Part shown: in pieces, positions 10,543 through 23,100 of the stretch
How the letters are laid out: each line of letters starts with the position of its first letter
How positions within the stretch are numbered: position 1 is the stretch's first letter
NCBI GenBank assembly: GCA_011799875.1
Contig: CM022298.1
Span: forward strand, 264,299,757 to 264,363,756
Direction: 5' to 3'
Length of the DNA stretch: 64,000 nucleotides
Source of the DNA: Thinopyrum elongatum
Lineage: Eukaryota > Streptophyta > Magnoliopsida > Poales > Poaceae
The notes under the pieces: generated by a model
Seen by the model: only the letters and a program-made list of their open reading frames with translations
Databases searched by the model: none
What the model was told of the DNA's origin: nothing
Position numbers and translations under genes: made by a program

Positions 10543-11001
10543 AATGGCACTGGTCCGTCGTCGTCGCTTAGCCACTCTGCCATCATCAGAGGATAGCTCC
10601 AGCTGGGAGGCTACACCGCGGCAGCGGCGCAGTCCCCGGCATAGTGTAGTGTGCGTGGCGTCCCTGTTGGGTGTCCGCGCAACACCCACCACACGCTCCG
10701 CCGCCGCTGCCCGTCAATAGTTGTTGCCAGCCGCCGTTGCTGCCACCCCCCCATCTGCCGCCGTGGCCGCCACACCACCGTCGAAAACCATGGCCATGCC
10801 CGCTCCGCCACCGCGGCCCAAAGGCGGGAGTTGGTGGTCGTGGCTGCCACCGCACTGTCTGCCACCATGGCCATCACCTGCTCCGCCATCGCGGCCCGAA
10901 GGCGGGAGGTGCCGGTCGTGGCCGCCACCCCACCGTCAGCCGCCGTGGCTGCCAGCCCACTGTCGACCGCTAAGGTCATCACCCGCTCCGCCACCGCCGC
11001 C
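10543..11001 (+). pseudogene. 5' part of captured repeat-rich gene, cut by G1
   Basis: From ATG 10543 the product starts MALVRRRRLATLPSSEDSSSW, basic then Ser/acidic, and hits TAG near 10718. In the other frames an imperfect repeat of roughly 75 bp (ATGGCCAT..CCGCTCCGCCA..CGGCCC..AGGCGGGAG) gives Pro- or Ala/Arg-rich peptides. G1 begins at 11002; the sequence continues at 41823 with KVEVEPRRCISDLARYIEFL. Family not recognised. Stops and frameshifts make it non-functional even apart from the insertion. Confidence 0.45.
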
Positions 11002-12599
11002 GGATGTCGCTTGAACTACGTCGGTATTTCCCCAAAGAGGAAGGGATGATGCAGCACAGCTACGGTAGGTATTTCCCTCAGTTATGAAACCAAGGTATCA
11101 ATCCAGTAGGAGAACCAAGCAACACTATGTAAATGGTACCTGCACACAAAGAACAAATACTTGCAACCCGATGTATATGAGGGGTTGTCAATCCCTCTAC
11201 GGGTAATGGCGCCAGAAAATGTCAAGTTGACGGGATAAAAATTGTGTAGATTGGATAAATAGATCTCGATAAAACATGAAATAAAATAAGCAAAAGAAAA
11301 GTGCAGCAAGGTATTTTTGGGTTTTTGGAATAATAGATCTGAAAATAAAAGCGAATAAAAATAGATCTCAAAGCAAATATGATAAAGAATAGACCCGGGG
11401 GCCGTAGATTTCACTAGTGGCTTCTCTCAAGAAAATAGCACACGATGGGTAAACAAATTACTATTGGGCAGTTGATAGAAGATCGAATAATTATGACGAT
11501 ATGCAAGGCAATGATCAAAATATAGGCATGACGTCCAAGATTAGTAGACCGACTCCTGCCTGCATCTACTACTATTAGTCCACACATCGACCGCTATCCA
11601 GCATGCATCTAGTGTATTAAGTTCATGGAAAAATGGAGTAATGCAATAAGAACGATGACAAGATGTAGACGAGATCTATTCATTTAGGAATAGCCCCCAT
11701 CTTGTTATCCTTAATAGCAACGATACATGCGTGTCTTGCTGCCCCTTCTGTCACTGGGAAAGAACACCGCATGATCTAACCCATCACAAAGCACCTCTTC
11801 CCATGGCAAGAAAATCGATCTAGTTGGCCTAACTAAACCAAAGATTCAAAGAAGAAATACGAGGCTATAAATAATCATGCATATAAGAGATCAAAAGAAG
11901 ACTCAAATAATATTCATGGACATAGATCTGATCATAAACTCAAAGTTCATCGGATCCCAACAAACACACAACAAAAAGGAGTTACATCAAATAGATCTTC
12001 AAGAGACCATTGTATTGAGAATCAAAAGAGAGAGAGGAAGCCATCTAGCTACTTCCTACGGACCCGTAGGTCTATGATAAACTAATCACGCATCATCGGA
12101 GAGGCACCAATGAGAATGATGAACCCCTCCGCGATGGTGTCTAGATTGGATCTCGTGGTTCTGGACTTGCAGTGGCTAGAATTGTTTTTCGTCGACTCCC
12201 CTAGGGTTTCTAGAATATCTGGGGATTTATAGGGCGAAGAGGCGGTGCGGGAGGCTACCAAGGGGGCACAACCCCCCTAGGCGCGCCTGGGCTCCTGGGC
12301 GCGCCCAGGTGGGTTGTGCCCACCTCGGGCCTCCCCTCTGGTACTTCTTTGGCCCATGTTGTGTCTTCTGGTCCAAAAAAATTCTCCAAAAAGTTTCGCT
12401 GCGTTTGCACTCCATTTGGTACTGATATTCTGTGAAGTAAAAAACAAGCAAAAAACAGCAACTGGCACTGGGCACTATGCCAATAGGTTAGTCCCAAAAA
12501 ATGATATAAAGGTGCTATAAAATGATTGTAAAACATCCAAGAATGATAATATAACAGCATGGAACAAGCAAAAATTATAGATACGTTGGAGATGTATCG
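11002..12599 (-). repeat. 3' LTR of G1
   Basis: 1598 bp. On the minus strand it starts (C)GATACATCTCCAACG and ends ..AAGCGACATC(C), the terminal bases being mutated from TG..CA. TATAAAT on the minus strand (plus 12225-12231) is a likely LTR promoter. Open frames at 11877-12077 and 12227-12608 are LTR sequence. Confidence 0.85.
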
Positions 12600-13036
12600 C
12601 ATCCCCAAGCTTAATTCCTACTCGTCCTCGAGTAGGTAAATGATAAAAACAGAATTTTTGATGTGGAATGCTGCCTAAGATGTTCATCACATATTCTTTT
12701 CTTTTGTAGCTTGGACATTTGGACTTTTATATGGTTCAAAGCAATAGTCTAGTTTTGACATGAAGATTTCAATACTCAAGCATATCAACAAGCAGCCATG
12801 TCTTTCAAAATATCAACACTAAAGAAAGTTATCCCGAGCCCATCATGCTCAATCATTGATCCATTAATGAAACACACTCGCATATTAGCTACATCCAATG
12901 CTCAAGTATGATCATAGTGCCCCTTAGTTGGTGCTTTATAAGAGAAGATGGAGACTCAAATAAAAATAAAAATTGCATAAAGTAAATAGATAGGCCCTTC
13001 GCAGAGGGAAGTAGGGATTTGTAGAGGTGCCAGAGC
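12600..13036 (-). other. Polypurine tract and 3' end region of G1
   Basis: On the minus strand, CCTACTCGAGGACGAGTAGG is followed by AATTAAGCTTGGGGATGC directly before the LTR. The rest is AT-rich without a gene and matches the last bases of the window (63900-64000) in G3. Confidence 0.6.
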
Positions 13037-13549
13037 TCAAAGCTTAAATTGAGAGATAATTTTTTTGAGAGGCATACTTTTCCCGTCAACGAAAACGACC
13101 GAGTAATTCCCAACACTTTCCATGATAGATATATCATAGGCGGTTCCCAAACAGAAAATAAAGTTTATTCCTTTTTCCACCATTCTTTCACATTCCACGG
13201 CTAGCCGTATCCACGAGTACCGTCCATACCAACACTTTCCAAGGAATTTATTATTTGACAACATAAAGTAAATTTCTTTTTCGTTTTGGGACTGGGCATC
13301 CCTATTACCGCCGTACTCTCGTGCAATGACAAGTGAACAAACACTCATCTTGAGAATAACACATCTAGCATGGAAAATATTGGCCACCCCCTGCCGCTTC
13401 ATGAGCGGTACAAGCACACAAAAAGGAAATTTATTTTGAAAATTAGAGATGGCACATACAAATTTGCTTAGAACGGCATGGAAATACCACATATAGGTAG
13501 GTATGGTGGACTCATATGGCAAAACTGGGTTTAAAGATGTTGGATGCAC
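13037..13549 (-). CDS. 3'-terminal Gypsy ORF of unknown function, open in G1
   Basis: A 170-codon open frame starting MHPTSLNPVLPYESTIPTYM and ending with ..MPLKKIISQFKL. It contains three cysteines around VANIFHARCVILKMSVCS and a GINFIFCLGTAYDIS segment. G3 has the same frame at 63424-63871, but a one-base difference in a T-run shifts it. It lies where envelope-like or accessory frames sit in Athila-type elements, between the coding region and 3' LTR. I see no signal peptide or transmembrane helix and no known domain. It may be an accessory protein or chance conservation of a 3' region. Confidence 0.35.
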   Translation of the reverse strand: MHPTSLNPVLPYESTIPTYMWYFHAVLSKFVCAISNFQNKFPFCVLVPLMKRQGVANIFHARCVILKMSVCSLVIAREYGGNRDAQSQNEKEIYFMLSNNKFLGKCWYGRYSWIRLAVECERMVEKGINFIFCLGTAYDISIMESVGNYSVVFVDGKSMPLKKIISQFKL

Positions 13550-15179
13550 AAGTAGTATTTCTACTTAGTACAAGTGGAGGCTAGCAAAAAGGTTGAGAAG
13601 CAACCAACCAAGAAACAAAAAAAACACATAAGCGAGCATTAAGCATAACTAGCACCGAATAATGCACCACAAGTAGGATGTAATTTCATTGCATAACTAT
13701 TGACTTCCGTGCTTGCATAGGGAATCACAAACCTTAATACCAATATTCTTACTAAAGCATAATTACTCACCAACATGTCTCACATATCACTCTCATCATA
13801 TCTCAAAACTATTACAAAGAATCAAATTTATTTTGTCCAATGATCTTCATGAAAGTTTTTATTATATCCCTCTTGAATATCTATCACTTTGGGACTAGTT
13901 TCATATATTGTAATTGCTTTGACAAGCTCAAACAAATCTAAGTGAAGAACATGAGCATAAAAAATTTCGTCTCTCAAAATAATATAAGTGAAGCATGAGA
14001 GAATTTCTTCAAAAGCTTACTAACTCTCAAATAAATCTAAGTGAAGCATGAGAGCATTTCTTCAAAAATATTAAAGCACACCATGCTCAAAAAGATATAA
14101 GTGAAGCACTAGAGCAATTCCATAGCTAAAAAAAAATTAAGTGAAGCATATAGAGCAATTCTAACAAATCATAGCATAATTTTGGCTCTCTCAATTAGGT
14201 GTGTCCAGCAAGGATACTTGTGACAAAATAGAAAGCAAAACAAGCACAGACTCATATAATACAAGACGCTCCAAGCAAAACTCATGATATGTTACGAATA
14301 AAAATATAACTCCAAATAAAATACCGATGGTCGTTAGAAGAAAGAGGAGATGCCTTCCGGGGCATCCCCAAGCTTAGTTGCTTGGTTCTCCTTGAATATT
14401 AACTTGGGATGCCATGGGCCATCCCCAAGATTAGGCTCTTTTCCCTTCTTATTCCTTCATCCGTCGTGATCTCACCAAAAACTTGAAAACTTCAATCACA
14501 CAAAACTTAACAAAACCTTCGTGAGATCCGTTAGTATAAGAAAACCAATCTTTACTTTAAGTGCTGTAGCAAACCCATTCAAATTTTGTTATTTCATTAT
14601 ATCTACTGTATTCTAACTTTACCAAGGCTTATACTCCCCCCCACCCGATACAATCCATAGATTCATCAAAATAAGCACATAATGCAAAGAAAAGAGAATC
14701 TGTCAAAAACAGAACAGTCTGTAAATATGCGAATTGTTATCATACTTATGTAATTCCAAAAATTCTGAAAAATAAGGAAAACTGAGGCAATTTATATATA
14801 AATCTTTTGTAAAAAATTCAGAATTTTTTCTCATTTACGTGAATTTATAACATTCTGTTACTGGATGCAGAAGTTTCTGTTTTTCAACATGATCAAATCA
14901 ACTATCACCAAAGCTATCCCAAAGGCTTTACTTGGCACAAAATCTAATTAAAACATAAAAAACACAATAATAACAGAGGCATAATTGTGCAAACACTCAA
15001 GAACAGAAAGAAAAAGGCAAAAATAAATTTTATTCACTGGGTTGCCTCCCAACAAGCGCTATCGTTTTATGCCCCTAGCTAGGCATAATTCATAGATTCA
15101 AGTATTGTCATCTTTAGTTTTAGATCCATAGGATGCCCTCATGATTGATTAATATGGTGGCTTAATTCTTATTCTAGGG
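13550..15179 (-). other. 3' non-coding region of G1
   Basis: AT-rich and gene-free. It holds the short 'AAGTGAAGCA' repeats (13930-14170), the twin stem-loops (14349-14429) and, at 15040-15090, the conserved AGCGCTTGTTGGGAGGCAACC tract (minus strand) that begins the 3' module in this Gypsy group. Confidence 0.55.
14349..14429 (-). other. Conserved twin stem-loop, G1 copy
   Basis: On the minus strand, stem-loop 1 (14429-14403) pairs CTTGGGGATGGCC with GGC-ATCCCAAG around a CAT loop. Stem-loop 2 (14371-14349) pairs GATGCC with GGCATC around CCGGAA, the loop also found in G3. Confidence 0.5.
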
Positions 15180-15745
15180 AAGAGTTCCATACCATTTCTT
15201 AATGGGAATTGAAATTTAATATTGCCTTCTTTCATATTAATCACGGCACCAATAGTACGCAAAAACGGTCTACCAATTATAATTGGACAAGACGGATTTC
15301 AATCAATATCAAGAACAATAAAATATATGGGCACATAATTCCTATTTTAAAGAATAAGAACATCATTAATTATTCCCAAAGTCTTTTTAATAGTAGAATC
15401 CACCAAGTGCAAATTAAGAGAACATTCTTCAATATCAGTAAGACCAAGCACATCACATAGAGATTTCGGAATTGTGGAAACACTAGCATCCACATCACAT
15501 AAAGCAAAACACTCATAATTTTTAATCTTGACTTTTATACTAGGTTCCCATTCATCATGCAATTTTCTAAGAATTGAAATCTCTAGTTCCAATTTTTCTT
15601 CCAAAGCTTTCATCTTGGCATCTACGATATGTTTAGTAAAAGCTTTATTTTGTTCATAAGCATGGGGTGAATTTATCATAGATTGCAACAAAGAAATACA
15701 TTCAAGCAAAGAGAAATTATCATAATTAAAGTCTTTGTAATCCAA
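15180..15745 (-). pseudogene. Gypsy protease-like domain, degenerate
   Basis: The minus-strand frame 15745-15347 ends with IKVKIKNYECFALCDVDAS and VSTIPKSLCDVLGL, the aspartic protease active-site region. The usual D-(L/V/T)-G-A reads DVDA, so the glycine is lost. Past the stop, 15340-15180 still encodes the PIYF.VLDI...CPI.IGRPFLRTIGAVINM segment typical of the end of Athila-type proteases. No reverse transcriptase follows, so the coding region ends here. The protease would cleave the gag polyprotein inside virus-like particles; this copy is inactive. Confidence 0.7.
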
Positions 15746-15848
15746 AAGAGTGTGACATCACTCGTTAAAGTTTTGACCTCACCAAACCCACTTTTACCAA
15801 TTTTTTCATCAAGATTTTCACCCTCCGAATTATCAGGACGCCTTCTAA

Positions 15849-17174
15849 CTAAAGTTGACTCTTCTTCAGTCCCTTTATCATCAATTTTAATTTTCTAAAC
15901 AAGTAATCAATATAAGAAACACCAATCACTTTAAGATCTTCTTCATTTTTATGAAAGCAATCACTATAAAACGCTCTTTCTAAAAATTCTCTTTTAGCTC
16001 TAAGCACAGCGGTTCTTTTCTTACTTTCATCCATAGAAACATATAAAGCTTTAATTGATTCATAAACCTTGGGTACAAAAATTTTAAACTTGTGATTTTC
16101 TACATCATGAGAAATTCTATCAATTCTTCTAGACATATAATCAATCTTATTCAACTTTTCTTCTATCGTAGTATTGAAAACTGTTTGAGCATTGATAAAT
16201 TCTTTAACATTATTCTCAAGATTCAGACGTGTTCCTATTATTAGTGTAAGAACAATTACCATAGGAATTACCATAATTATTAGAGGAATTTTCAGGAAAA
16301 GGCCTAGGATTAAAATTACCTCTATAAGCATTGTTATTAGAATTGTTTTGCGAGACAAAATTCACATCTACGGGACCACTATTTTTCTCAATCAAAGTAG
16401 ACAAAGGAAAATCATTAAGATCAATAGGAGCACTTTTATTAGCAACCAATTTCATAAGAGCATCAACTTTTTCACTCAAACTACTAATTTCTTCAACCGA
16501 ATTAACTTTATTACTAGTAGGTGCTCTTTCAGTATGCCATTGTGAATAATTTGCCATAATATTATCAAGCAATTTAGTAGCTTCACCCAAAGTAATTTCC
16601 ATAAAAGTACCACCCGCGGCTGAATCTAAAAGATTTCTAGAAACAAAGTTCAATCCCGCTTTAAAATTTTGTATGATCATCCAATGATTTAAACCATGAC
16701 TAGGACAATTTCTTAGCATCAACTTCATTCTTTCCCAAGATTGTGCAACATGTTCATGCTCAAGTTGCTTAAAATTCATGATTTGAGTTCTAAGGGAAAA
16801 AAATCACGGGCGGAAAACACTTAGTAATAAAAGCATCTTTGCACTTATCCCAAGAATCGATACTATTGCGAGGCAAAGAAGAAAACCAAATTTTTGCACG
16901 GTCCCTCAAAGAGAAAGGAAATAATTTCAACTTCACAATATAATTGTCCACATATTTTTTCTTTTGCATATCACACAATTCTATGAATGTGTTTAGATGG
17001 GACGCGGCATCCTCATTAGGAGTACCGGAAAACTGATCTTTCATAACAAGATTCAACCAAGCGGCATTAATATCACAAGATTCCACACTAGTGGCGGGAG
17101 GAGCAATCGGAGTGCTAATAAAATCATTGTTATTAGTATTCGAAATAGCACACAACTTGGTGTTTTCTTGAGTC
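15849..17174 (-). pseudogene. Gypsy (Athila-type) gag, frameshifted and cut by the Copia array
   Basis: Minus strand. 17155-16790 encodes the capsid-like core (INAAWLNLVMKDQFSGTPNE, LRDRAKIWFSSLP). After a frameshift near 16795, 16779-16216 continues with WERMKLMLRNCPSHGLNHW and LLDSAAGGTFMEITLGEA. This is the retrotransposon gag domain in the form seen in Athila-lineage elements, followed by an Asn-rich tail. A third frame (15849 to about 16200) adds a charged helical segment. The N-terminus continues at 39997-40130 beyond the inserted array. No CCHC knuckle seen. Role: forms the particle that packages the RNA. Confidence 0.75.
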
Positions 17175-18906
17175 TGTTGGAAATATGCCCTAGAGGCAAT
17201 AATAAAGTGGTTATTATTATATTTCCTTGTTCATGATAATTGTCTATTGTTCATGCTATAATTGTGTTATCCGGAAATCGTAATACATGTGTGAATACAT
17301 AGACCACAACATGTCCCTAGTGAGCCTCTAGTTGACTAGATCATTGATCAATAGATGGTTACGGTTTCCTGACCATGGACATTGGATGTCGTTGATAACG
17401 GGATCACATCATTAGGAGAATGATGTGATGGACAAGACCCAATCCTAAGCATAGCACTAGATCGTGTAGTTCGTCTGCTAAAGCTTCTCTAATGTCAAGT
17501 ATCATTTCCTTAGACCATGAGATTATGCAACTCCCGGATACCGTAGGAATGCTTTGGGTGTATCAAATGTCACAACGTAACTGGGTGACCATAAAGGTGC
17601 ACTACAGGTATCTCCGAAAGTGTCTGTTGGGTTGGCACGAATAGAGACTGGGATTTGTCACTCCGTATGACGGAGAGGTATATCTGGGCCCACTCGGTAA
17701 TGCATCATCATAATGAGCTCAATGTGACTAAAGAGTTAGCCACGGGATCATGCGTTACGGAACGAGTAAAGAGACTTGCCAGTAACGAGATTGAACAAGG
17801 TATAGGGATACTGACGATCGAATCTCGGGCAAGTATCATACCGGTAGACAAAGGGAATTGTATACGGGATTGATTGAATCCTCGACATCGTGGTTCATCC
17901 GATGAGATCATCGTGGAACATGTGGGAGCCAACATGGGTATCCAGATCCCGCTGTTGGTTATTGGCCGGAGAGATGTCTCGGTCATGTCTGCATGGTTCC
18001 CGAACCCGTAGGGTCTACACACTTAAGGTTCGGTGACGCTAGGGTTGTTATGGGAAATAGTATGTGGTTACCGAATGTTGTTCGGAGTCCCGGATGAGAT
18101 CCCGGAAGTCACGAGGAGTTCCGGAATGGTCCGGAGGTGAAGATTTATATATGGGAAGTCATCATACGGTCACCGGAAGTGTTCGGGGGTTTTCCGGTAT
18201 TGTACCGGGACCACCGAAGGGGTTCCGGGGGTCCACCGGGAGGGTCCACCTGCCCCGAAGGGCCCTATTGGCTGTATGGGGAAAGGAACCAGCCCCTAAG
18301 TGGGCTAGGCGCCATCCCCTCCTAGGACCCATGCGCCTAGGGTTGGGGGAAACCCTAAAGGGGGCGCCCCCCTTGGCTTGGGGGGCAAGCCCCCTCCCCC
18401 TGGCCGCCGCCCCCCCTCTAGTTCTGATCTAGAGGGGCCGCCCCCCTTCCCCCTTGGCCCTATAAATAGAGGGGAGGAGGGAGGGCAGCAGGACCTGATC
18501 GAAGGCGCAGCCCTCCCCCTCTCCAACACCCCCTCCTCCTCCGTTGAGCTTGGCGAAGCCCTGCTGGAGAACCACGCTGCTCCAACACCACCACGCCGTC
18601 GTGCTGCTGCTGGAGTTGTCTTCCCCAACCTCTCCCTCCTCCTTGCTAGATCAAGGTGCGGGAGACATCACCGGGCTGCACATGTGTTGAACGCGGAGGC
18701 ACCGTTGTTCGGCGCTTAGATCGGAATCGACCGCGATCTGAATCGCTACGTGTACGACTCCTCCAACCGCGTTCTTGTAACGCTTCCGCATCGCGATCTT
18801 CAAGGGTATGAAGATGCACTCCTCTCTCTCTCGTTGCTAGTCTCTCCATAGATTGATCTTGGTGATGCGTAGGAAAAATTTTGATTTACTACTACGATCC
18901 CCAACA
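17175..18906 (+). repeat. Copia LTR 1 (array 5' end)
   Basis: 1732 bp, TGTTGGAAATATG...CCCCAACA, with the 6-bp terminal inverted repeat TGTTGG/CCAACA. Contains the LTR promoter (TATA at 18461). GC-rich open frames at 18064-18720 are LTR sequence. Confidence 0.93.
18461..18468 (+). promoter_or_regulatory. TATA box in Copia LTR 1
   Basis: TATAAATA follows a C/G-rich tract and CCTTGGCCC. This is the core promoter position in BARE1-type LTRs, with transcription starting downstream and entering body 1. Confidence 0.7.
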
Positions 18907-20195
18907 GTGGCATCATGAGCTAGGTCTATGCGTAGTTTCTATGCACGAGTAGAACACAAGTTGTTGTGGGCGTCGATTTTGTCAATTTACTTGCCGTTAC
19001 TAGTCTTATCTTGATTCGGCGGCATCGTGGGATGAAGCGGCCCGGACCGACCTTACACGTACGCTTACGTGAGACAGGTTCCACCGACTGACATGCACTA
19101 GTTGCATAAGGTGGCTAGCGGGTGTCTGTCTCTCCCACTTTAGTCGGATCGGATTCGATGAAAAGGGTCCTTATGAAGGGTAAATAGAAATTGGCATATC
19201 ATGTTGTGGTTGTGGCGTAGGTAAGAAACGCTCTTGCTAGAAACCTATGGCAGCCACGTAAAAAATTTTGCAACAACAATTAGAGGATGTCTAACTTGTT
19301 CTTGCAGCATATGCCGTGTGATGTGATATGGCCAAAAGGATGTGATGAATGATATATGTGATGTATGAGATTGATCATGTTCTTGTAATAGGAATCACAA
19401 CTTGCATGTCGATGAGTATGACAACCGGCAGGAGCCATAGGAGTTGTCTTAATTTATTGTATGACCTGCGTGTCAATGAAAACGCCATGTAATTACTTTA
19501 CTTTATTGCTAACCGTTAGCCATAGTAGTGGAAGTAATAGTTGGCGAGACAACTTCATGAAGACACGATGATGGAGATCATGATGATGGAGATCATGGTG
19601 TCATGCCGGTGACGATGATGATCATGGTGCCCCGAAGATGGAGATCAAAAGGAGCAAAATGATATTGGCCATATCATGTCACTTTATGATTTGCATGTGA
19701 TGTTTATCATGTTTACATCTTATTTGCTTAGAACGACGGTAGCGTAAATAAGATGATCCCTCGCTAAAATTTCAAGAAAGTGTTTCCCCTAACTGTGCAC
19801 CGTTGCGAAGGATCGTTGTTTCGAAGCACCACGTGATGATCGGGTGTGATAGATTCTAACGTTCGAATACAATGGGTGTAAGCCAGATTTACACATGCAA
19901 AACGCTTAGGTTGACTTGACAAGCCTAGCATGTACAGACATGGCCTCGGAACACGGAAGACCGAAAGGTCGAACATGAGTCGTATAGAAGATACGATCAA
20001 CATAGAGATGTTCACCGTTGTTGACTAGTCCGTCTCACGTGATGATCGGACACGGCCTAGTCGATTCGGATCATGTATCACTTAGATGACTAGAGGGATG
20101 TCTATCTGAGTGGGAGTTCATTGAATAATTTGATTAGATGAACTTAATTATCATGAACTTAGTCTAAAATCTTTACAATATGTCTTGTAGATCAA
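18907..20195 (+). other. Body 1 leader with variant primer binding site
   Basis: The PBS at 18908 reads TGGCATCATGAGC, departing from the initiator-Met tRNA complement TGGTATCAGAGCC found in body 2. The rest is a ~1.3 kb untranslated leader with no gene. It holds a GATGATGGAGATCATG repeat at 19560-19650, which may include the packaging signal. Confidence 0.65.
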
Positions 20196-23100
20196 ATGGC
20201 CCACGCTAATGTTGCCCTCAACTTCAACGCGTTCCTAGAGAAAACCAAGCTGAAAGACGTTGGTAGCAACTACACGGACTGGGTCCGTAACCTGAGGATC
20301 ATCCTCATAGCTGCCAAGAAAGCTTATGTCCTTGAAGCACCGCTAGGTGACGCACCTATTTTCCCGGCAACTCAAGACGTTATGAACGCGTGGCAGTCGC
20401 GTAGTGATGATTACTCCGTGGTTGAGTGCGGCATGCTTTACAACTTAGAACCGGGGCTCCAAAAGCGTTTTGAGCAACACGGAGCATATGAGATGTTCCA
20501 AGAGCTGAAAATGGTTTTCCAAGCTCATGCCCGAGTCGAGAGATATGAAGTCTCCGACAAGTTCTATAGTTGTAAGATGGAGGAGAATAGTTCTGTCAGC
20601 GAGCATATACTCAAAATGTCTGGGTTGCACAACTGCTTGTCTCAGCTGGGAGTTAATCTCCCGGATGACGCGGTCGTTGATAGAATCCTTCAGTGGCTTC
20701 CACCTAGCTACAAGAGCTTTGTGATGAACTTCAATATGCAGGGGATGGAAAAAACCATTCCTGAGGTATATTCAATGCTGAAATCAGCTGAGGTGGAGAT
20801 CAAAAAGGAACATCAAGTGTTGATGGTGAATAAAACCACTAAGTTCAAGAAAGGCAAGGGTAAAAAGAACTTCAAGAAGGACGGCAAGGGAGTTTCCGCG
20901 CCCGGTAAGCAAGCTACCGGGAAGAAGCCAAAGAATGGACCCAAGCCTGAGACTGAATGCTTTTATTGCAAGGGAAACAGTCACTGGAAGCGGAACTGCC
21001 CCAAGTACTTAGCGGATAAGAAGGCCGGCAATACCAAAGGTATATGTGATATACATGTTATTGATGTGTACCTTACCAGCGCTCGTAGTAGCTCCTGGGT
21101 ATTTGGTACCGGTGCGGTTGCTCATATTTGTAACTCAAAACAGGAGATGCGGAATAAGCGGAGACTGGCGAAGGAAGAGGTGACGATGCGCGTCGGGAAT
21201 GGTTCCAAGGTCGATGTGATCGCCGTCGGCACGCTACCTCTACATCTGCCTACGGGATTAGTTTTAAACCTCAATAATTGTTATTTAGTACCAGCTTTGA
21301 GCATGAACATTGTATCAGGATCTCGTTTGATGCGAGATGGCTACTCATTTAAATCCAAGAATAATGGTTGTTCTATTTATATGAGAGATATGTTTTATGG
21401 TCAAGCCCCGCTGGTCAATGGTTTATTTTTATTGAATCTCGAACGTGATGTTACACATATTCATAGTGTGAATGCCAAAAGATGTAAGGTTGATAATGAT
21501 AGTCCCACATACTTGTGGCACTGCCGCCTTGGTCACATTGGTGTCAAACGCATGAAGAAACTCCATGCAGATGGACTTTTGGAGTCTCTTGATTATGAAT
21601 CATTTGACACGTGCGAACCATGCCTCATGGGCAAGATGACCAAGACTCCGTTCTCCGAAACAATGGAGCGAGCAACCAACTTATTGGAAATCATACATAC
21701 TGATGTGTGCGGTCCAATGAGCGTTGAGGCTCGCGGTGGTTATCGTTATGTTCTCACCCTCACTGATGACTTAAGTAGATATGGGTATGTCTACTTAATG
21801 AAACACAAGTCTGAGACCTTCGAAAAGTTCAAGGAATTTTAGAGTGAGGTTGAGAATCAACGTGACAGGAAAATAAAGTTCTTACGATCAGATCATGGAG
21901 GGGAATATTTGAGTCACGAGTTTGGCACGCACTTAAGGAAATGTGGAATTGTTTCACAACTCACGCCGCATGGCACACCTCAGCGTAATGGTGTGTCCGA
22001 ACGTCGTAATCGCACTCTATTGGACATGGTGCGATCTATGATGTCTCTTACCGATCTACCGCTATCATTTTGGGGTTATGCTTTAGAGACTGCCGCATTC
22101 ACTTTAAATAGGGCTCCGTCGAAATCTGTTGAGACGACACCGTATGAATTATGGTTTGGGAAGAAACCTAAGCTGTCGTTTCTGAAAGTTTGGGGATGCT
22201 ATGCTTATGTCAAGAAACTTCAACCTGAAAAGCTCAAACCCAAATCTGAAAAATGCGTCTTCATAGGATACCCTAAGGAAACTATTGGGTATACCTTCTA
22301 CCTTAGATCCGAAGGCAAGATCTTTGTTGCCAAGAATGGATGCTTTATCGAGAAAGAGTTTCTCTCGAAATAAGTAAGTGGGAGGAAAGTAGAACTTGAT
22401 GAGGTACCCCCTCTTGAACCGGAGAGTAGCGCAGCTCAGGAAGATGTTTCTGTGGTGCCTGCACCGACTAGAGAGGAAGTTAATGATGATGATCATGAAA
22501 CTTCGGATCAAGTTGCTACTGAACTTCGTAGGTCCACGAGGACATGTTCCGCACCAGAGTGGTACGGCAACCCAGTCCTAGAAGTCATGTTGTTAGACAA
22601 CGGTGAACCTTCGAACTATGAAGAAGCAATGGCGGGCCCGGATTCCAACAAATGGCTTAAAGCCATGAAATCCGAGATAGGATCCATGTATGAAAATGAA
22701 GTATGGACTTTGACAGACTTGCCCGATGATCGGCAAGCCATAGAGAACAAATGGATCTTTAAGAAGAAGGCAGACGCGGATGGTAATGTGAACATCTATA
22801 AGGCTCGACTTGTCGCTAAGGGTTATCGACAAGTTCAAGGGGTTGACTACGATGAGACCTTCTCACCTGTAGCGAAGCTGAAGTCTGTCCGAATCATGTT
22901 AGCAATTGCCGCATTCTATGATTATGAGATATGGCAAATGGACGTCAAAACGGCATTCCTTAATGGTTTCCTTAAGGAAGAATTGTATATGATGCAGCTG
23001 GAACGTTTTGTCGATCCTAATAATGCTGACAAGGTATGCAAGCTCCAGCGCTCAATCGATGGGCTGGTGCAAGCATCTCGGAGTTGGAACATTCGCTTTC

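Noticed and set aside
10204..10692. 162-codon minus-strand frame
   Set aside because: It runs through the TATA box and leader of the plus-strand gene and is Arg-rich low complexity; the plus-strand promoter and MALVRRRR start are more coherent.
12227..12608. Minus-strand frames of 82 and 117 codons
   Set aside because: They lie in the G1 3' LTR; the same frames recur broken in the other LTRs of the family.
18064..18849. Long GC-rich open frames in Copia LTR 1 (and the same in LTRs 2-4)
   Set aside because: They overlap on both strands, are Pro/Gly/Arg-rich from base composition, recur only because the LTR recurs, and span the TATA box and transcription start.
20445..20630. Minus-strand frames inside the Copia bodies
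   Set aside because: They repeat at the same place in all three bodies as antisense shadows of gag, RT and RNase H.
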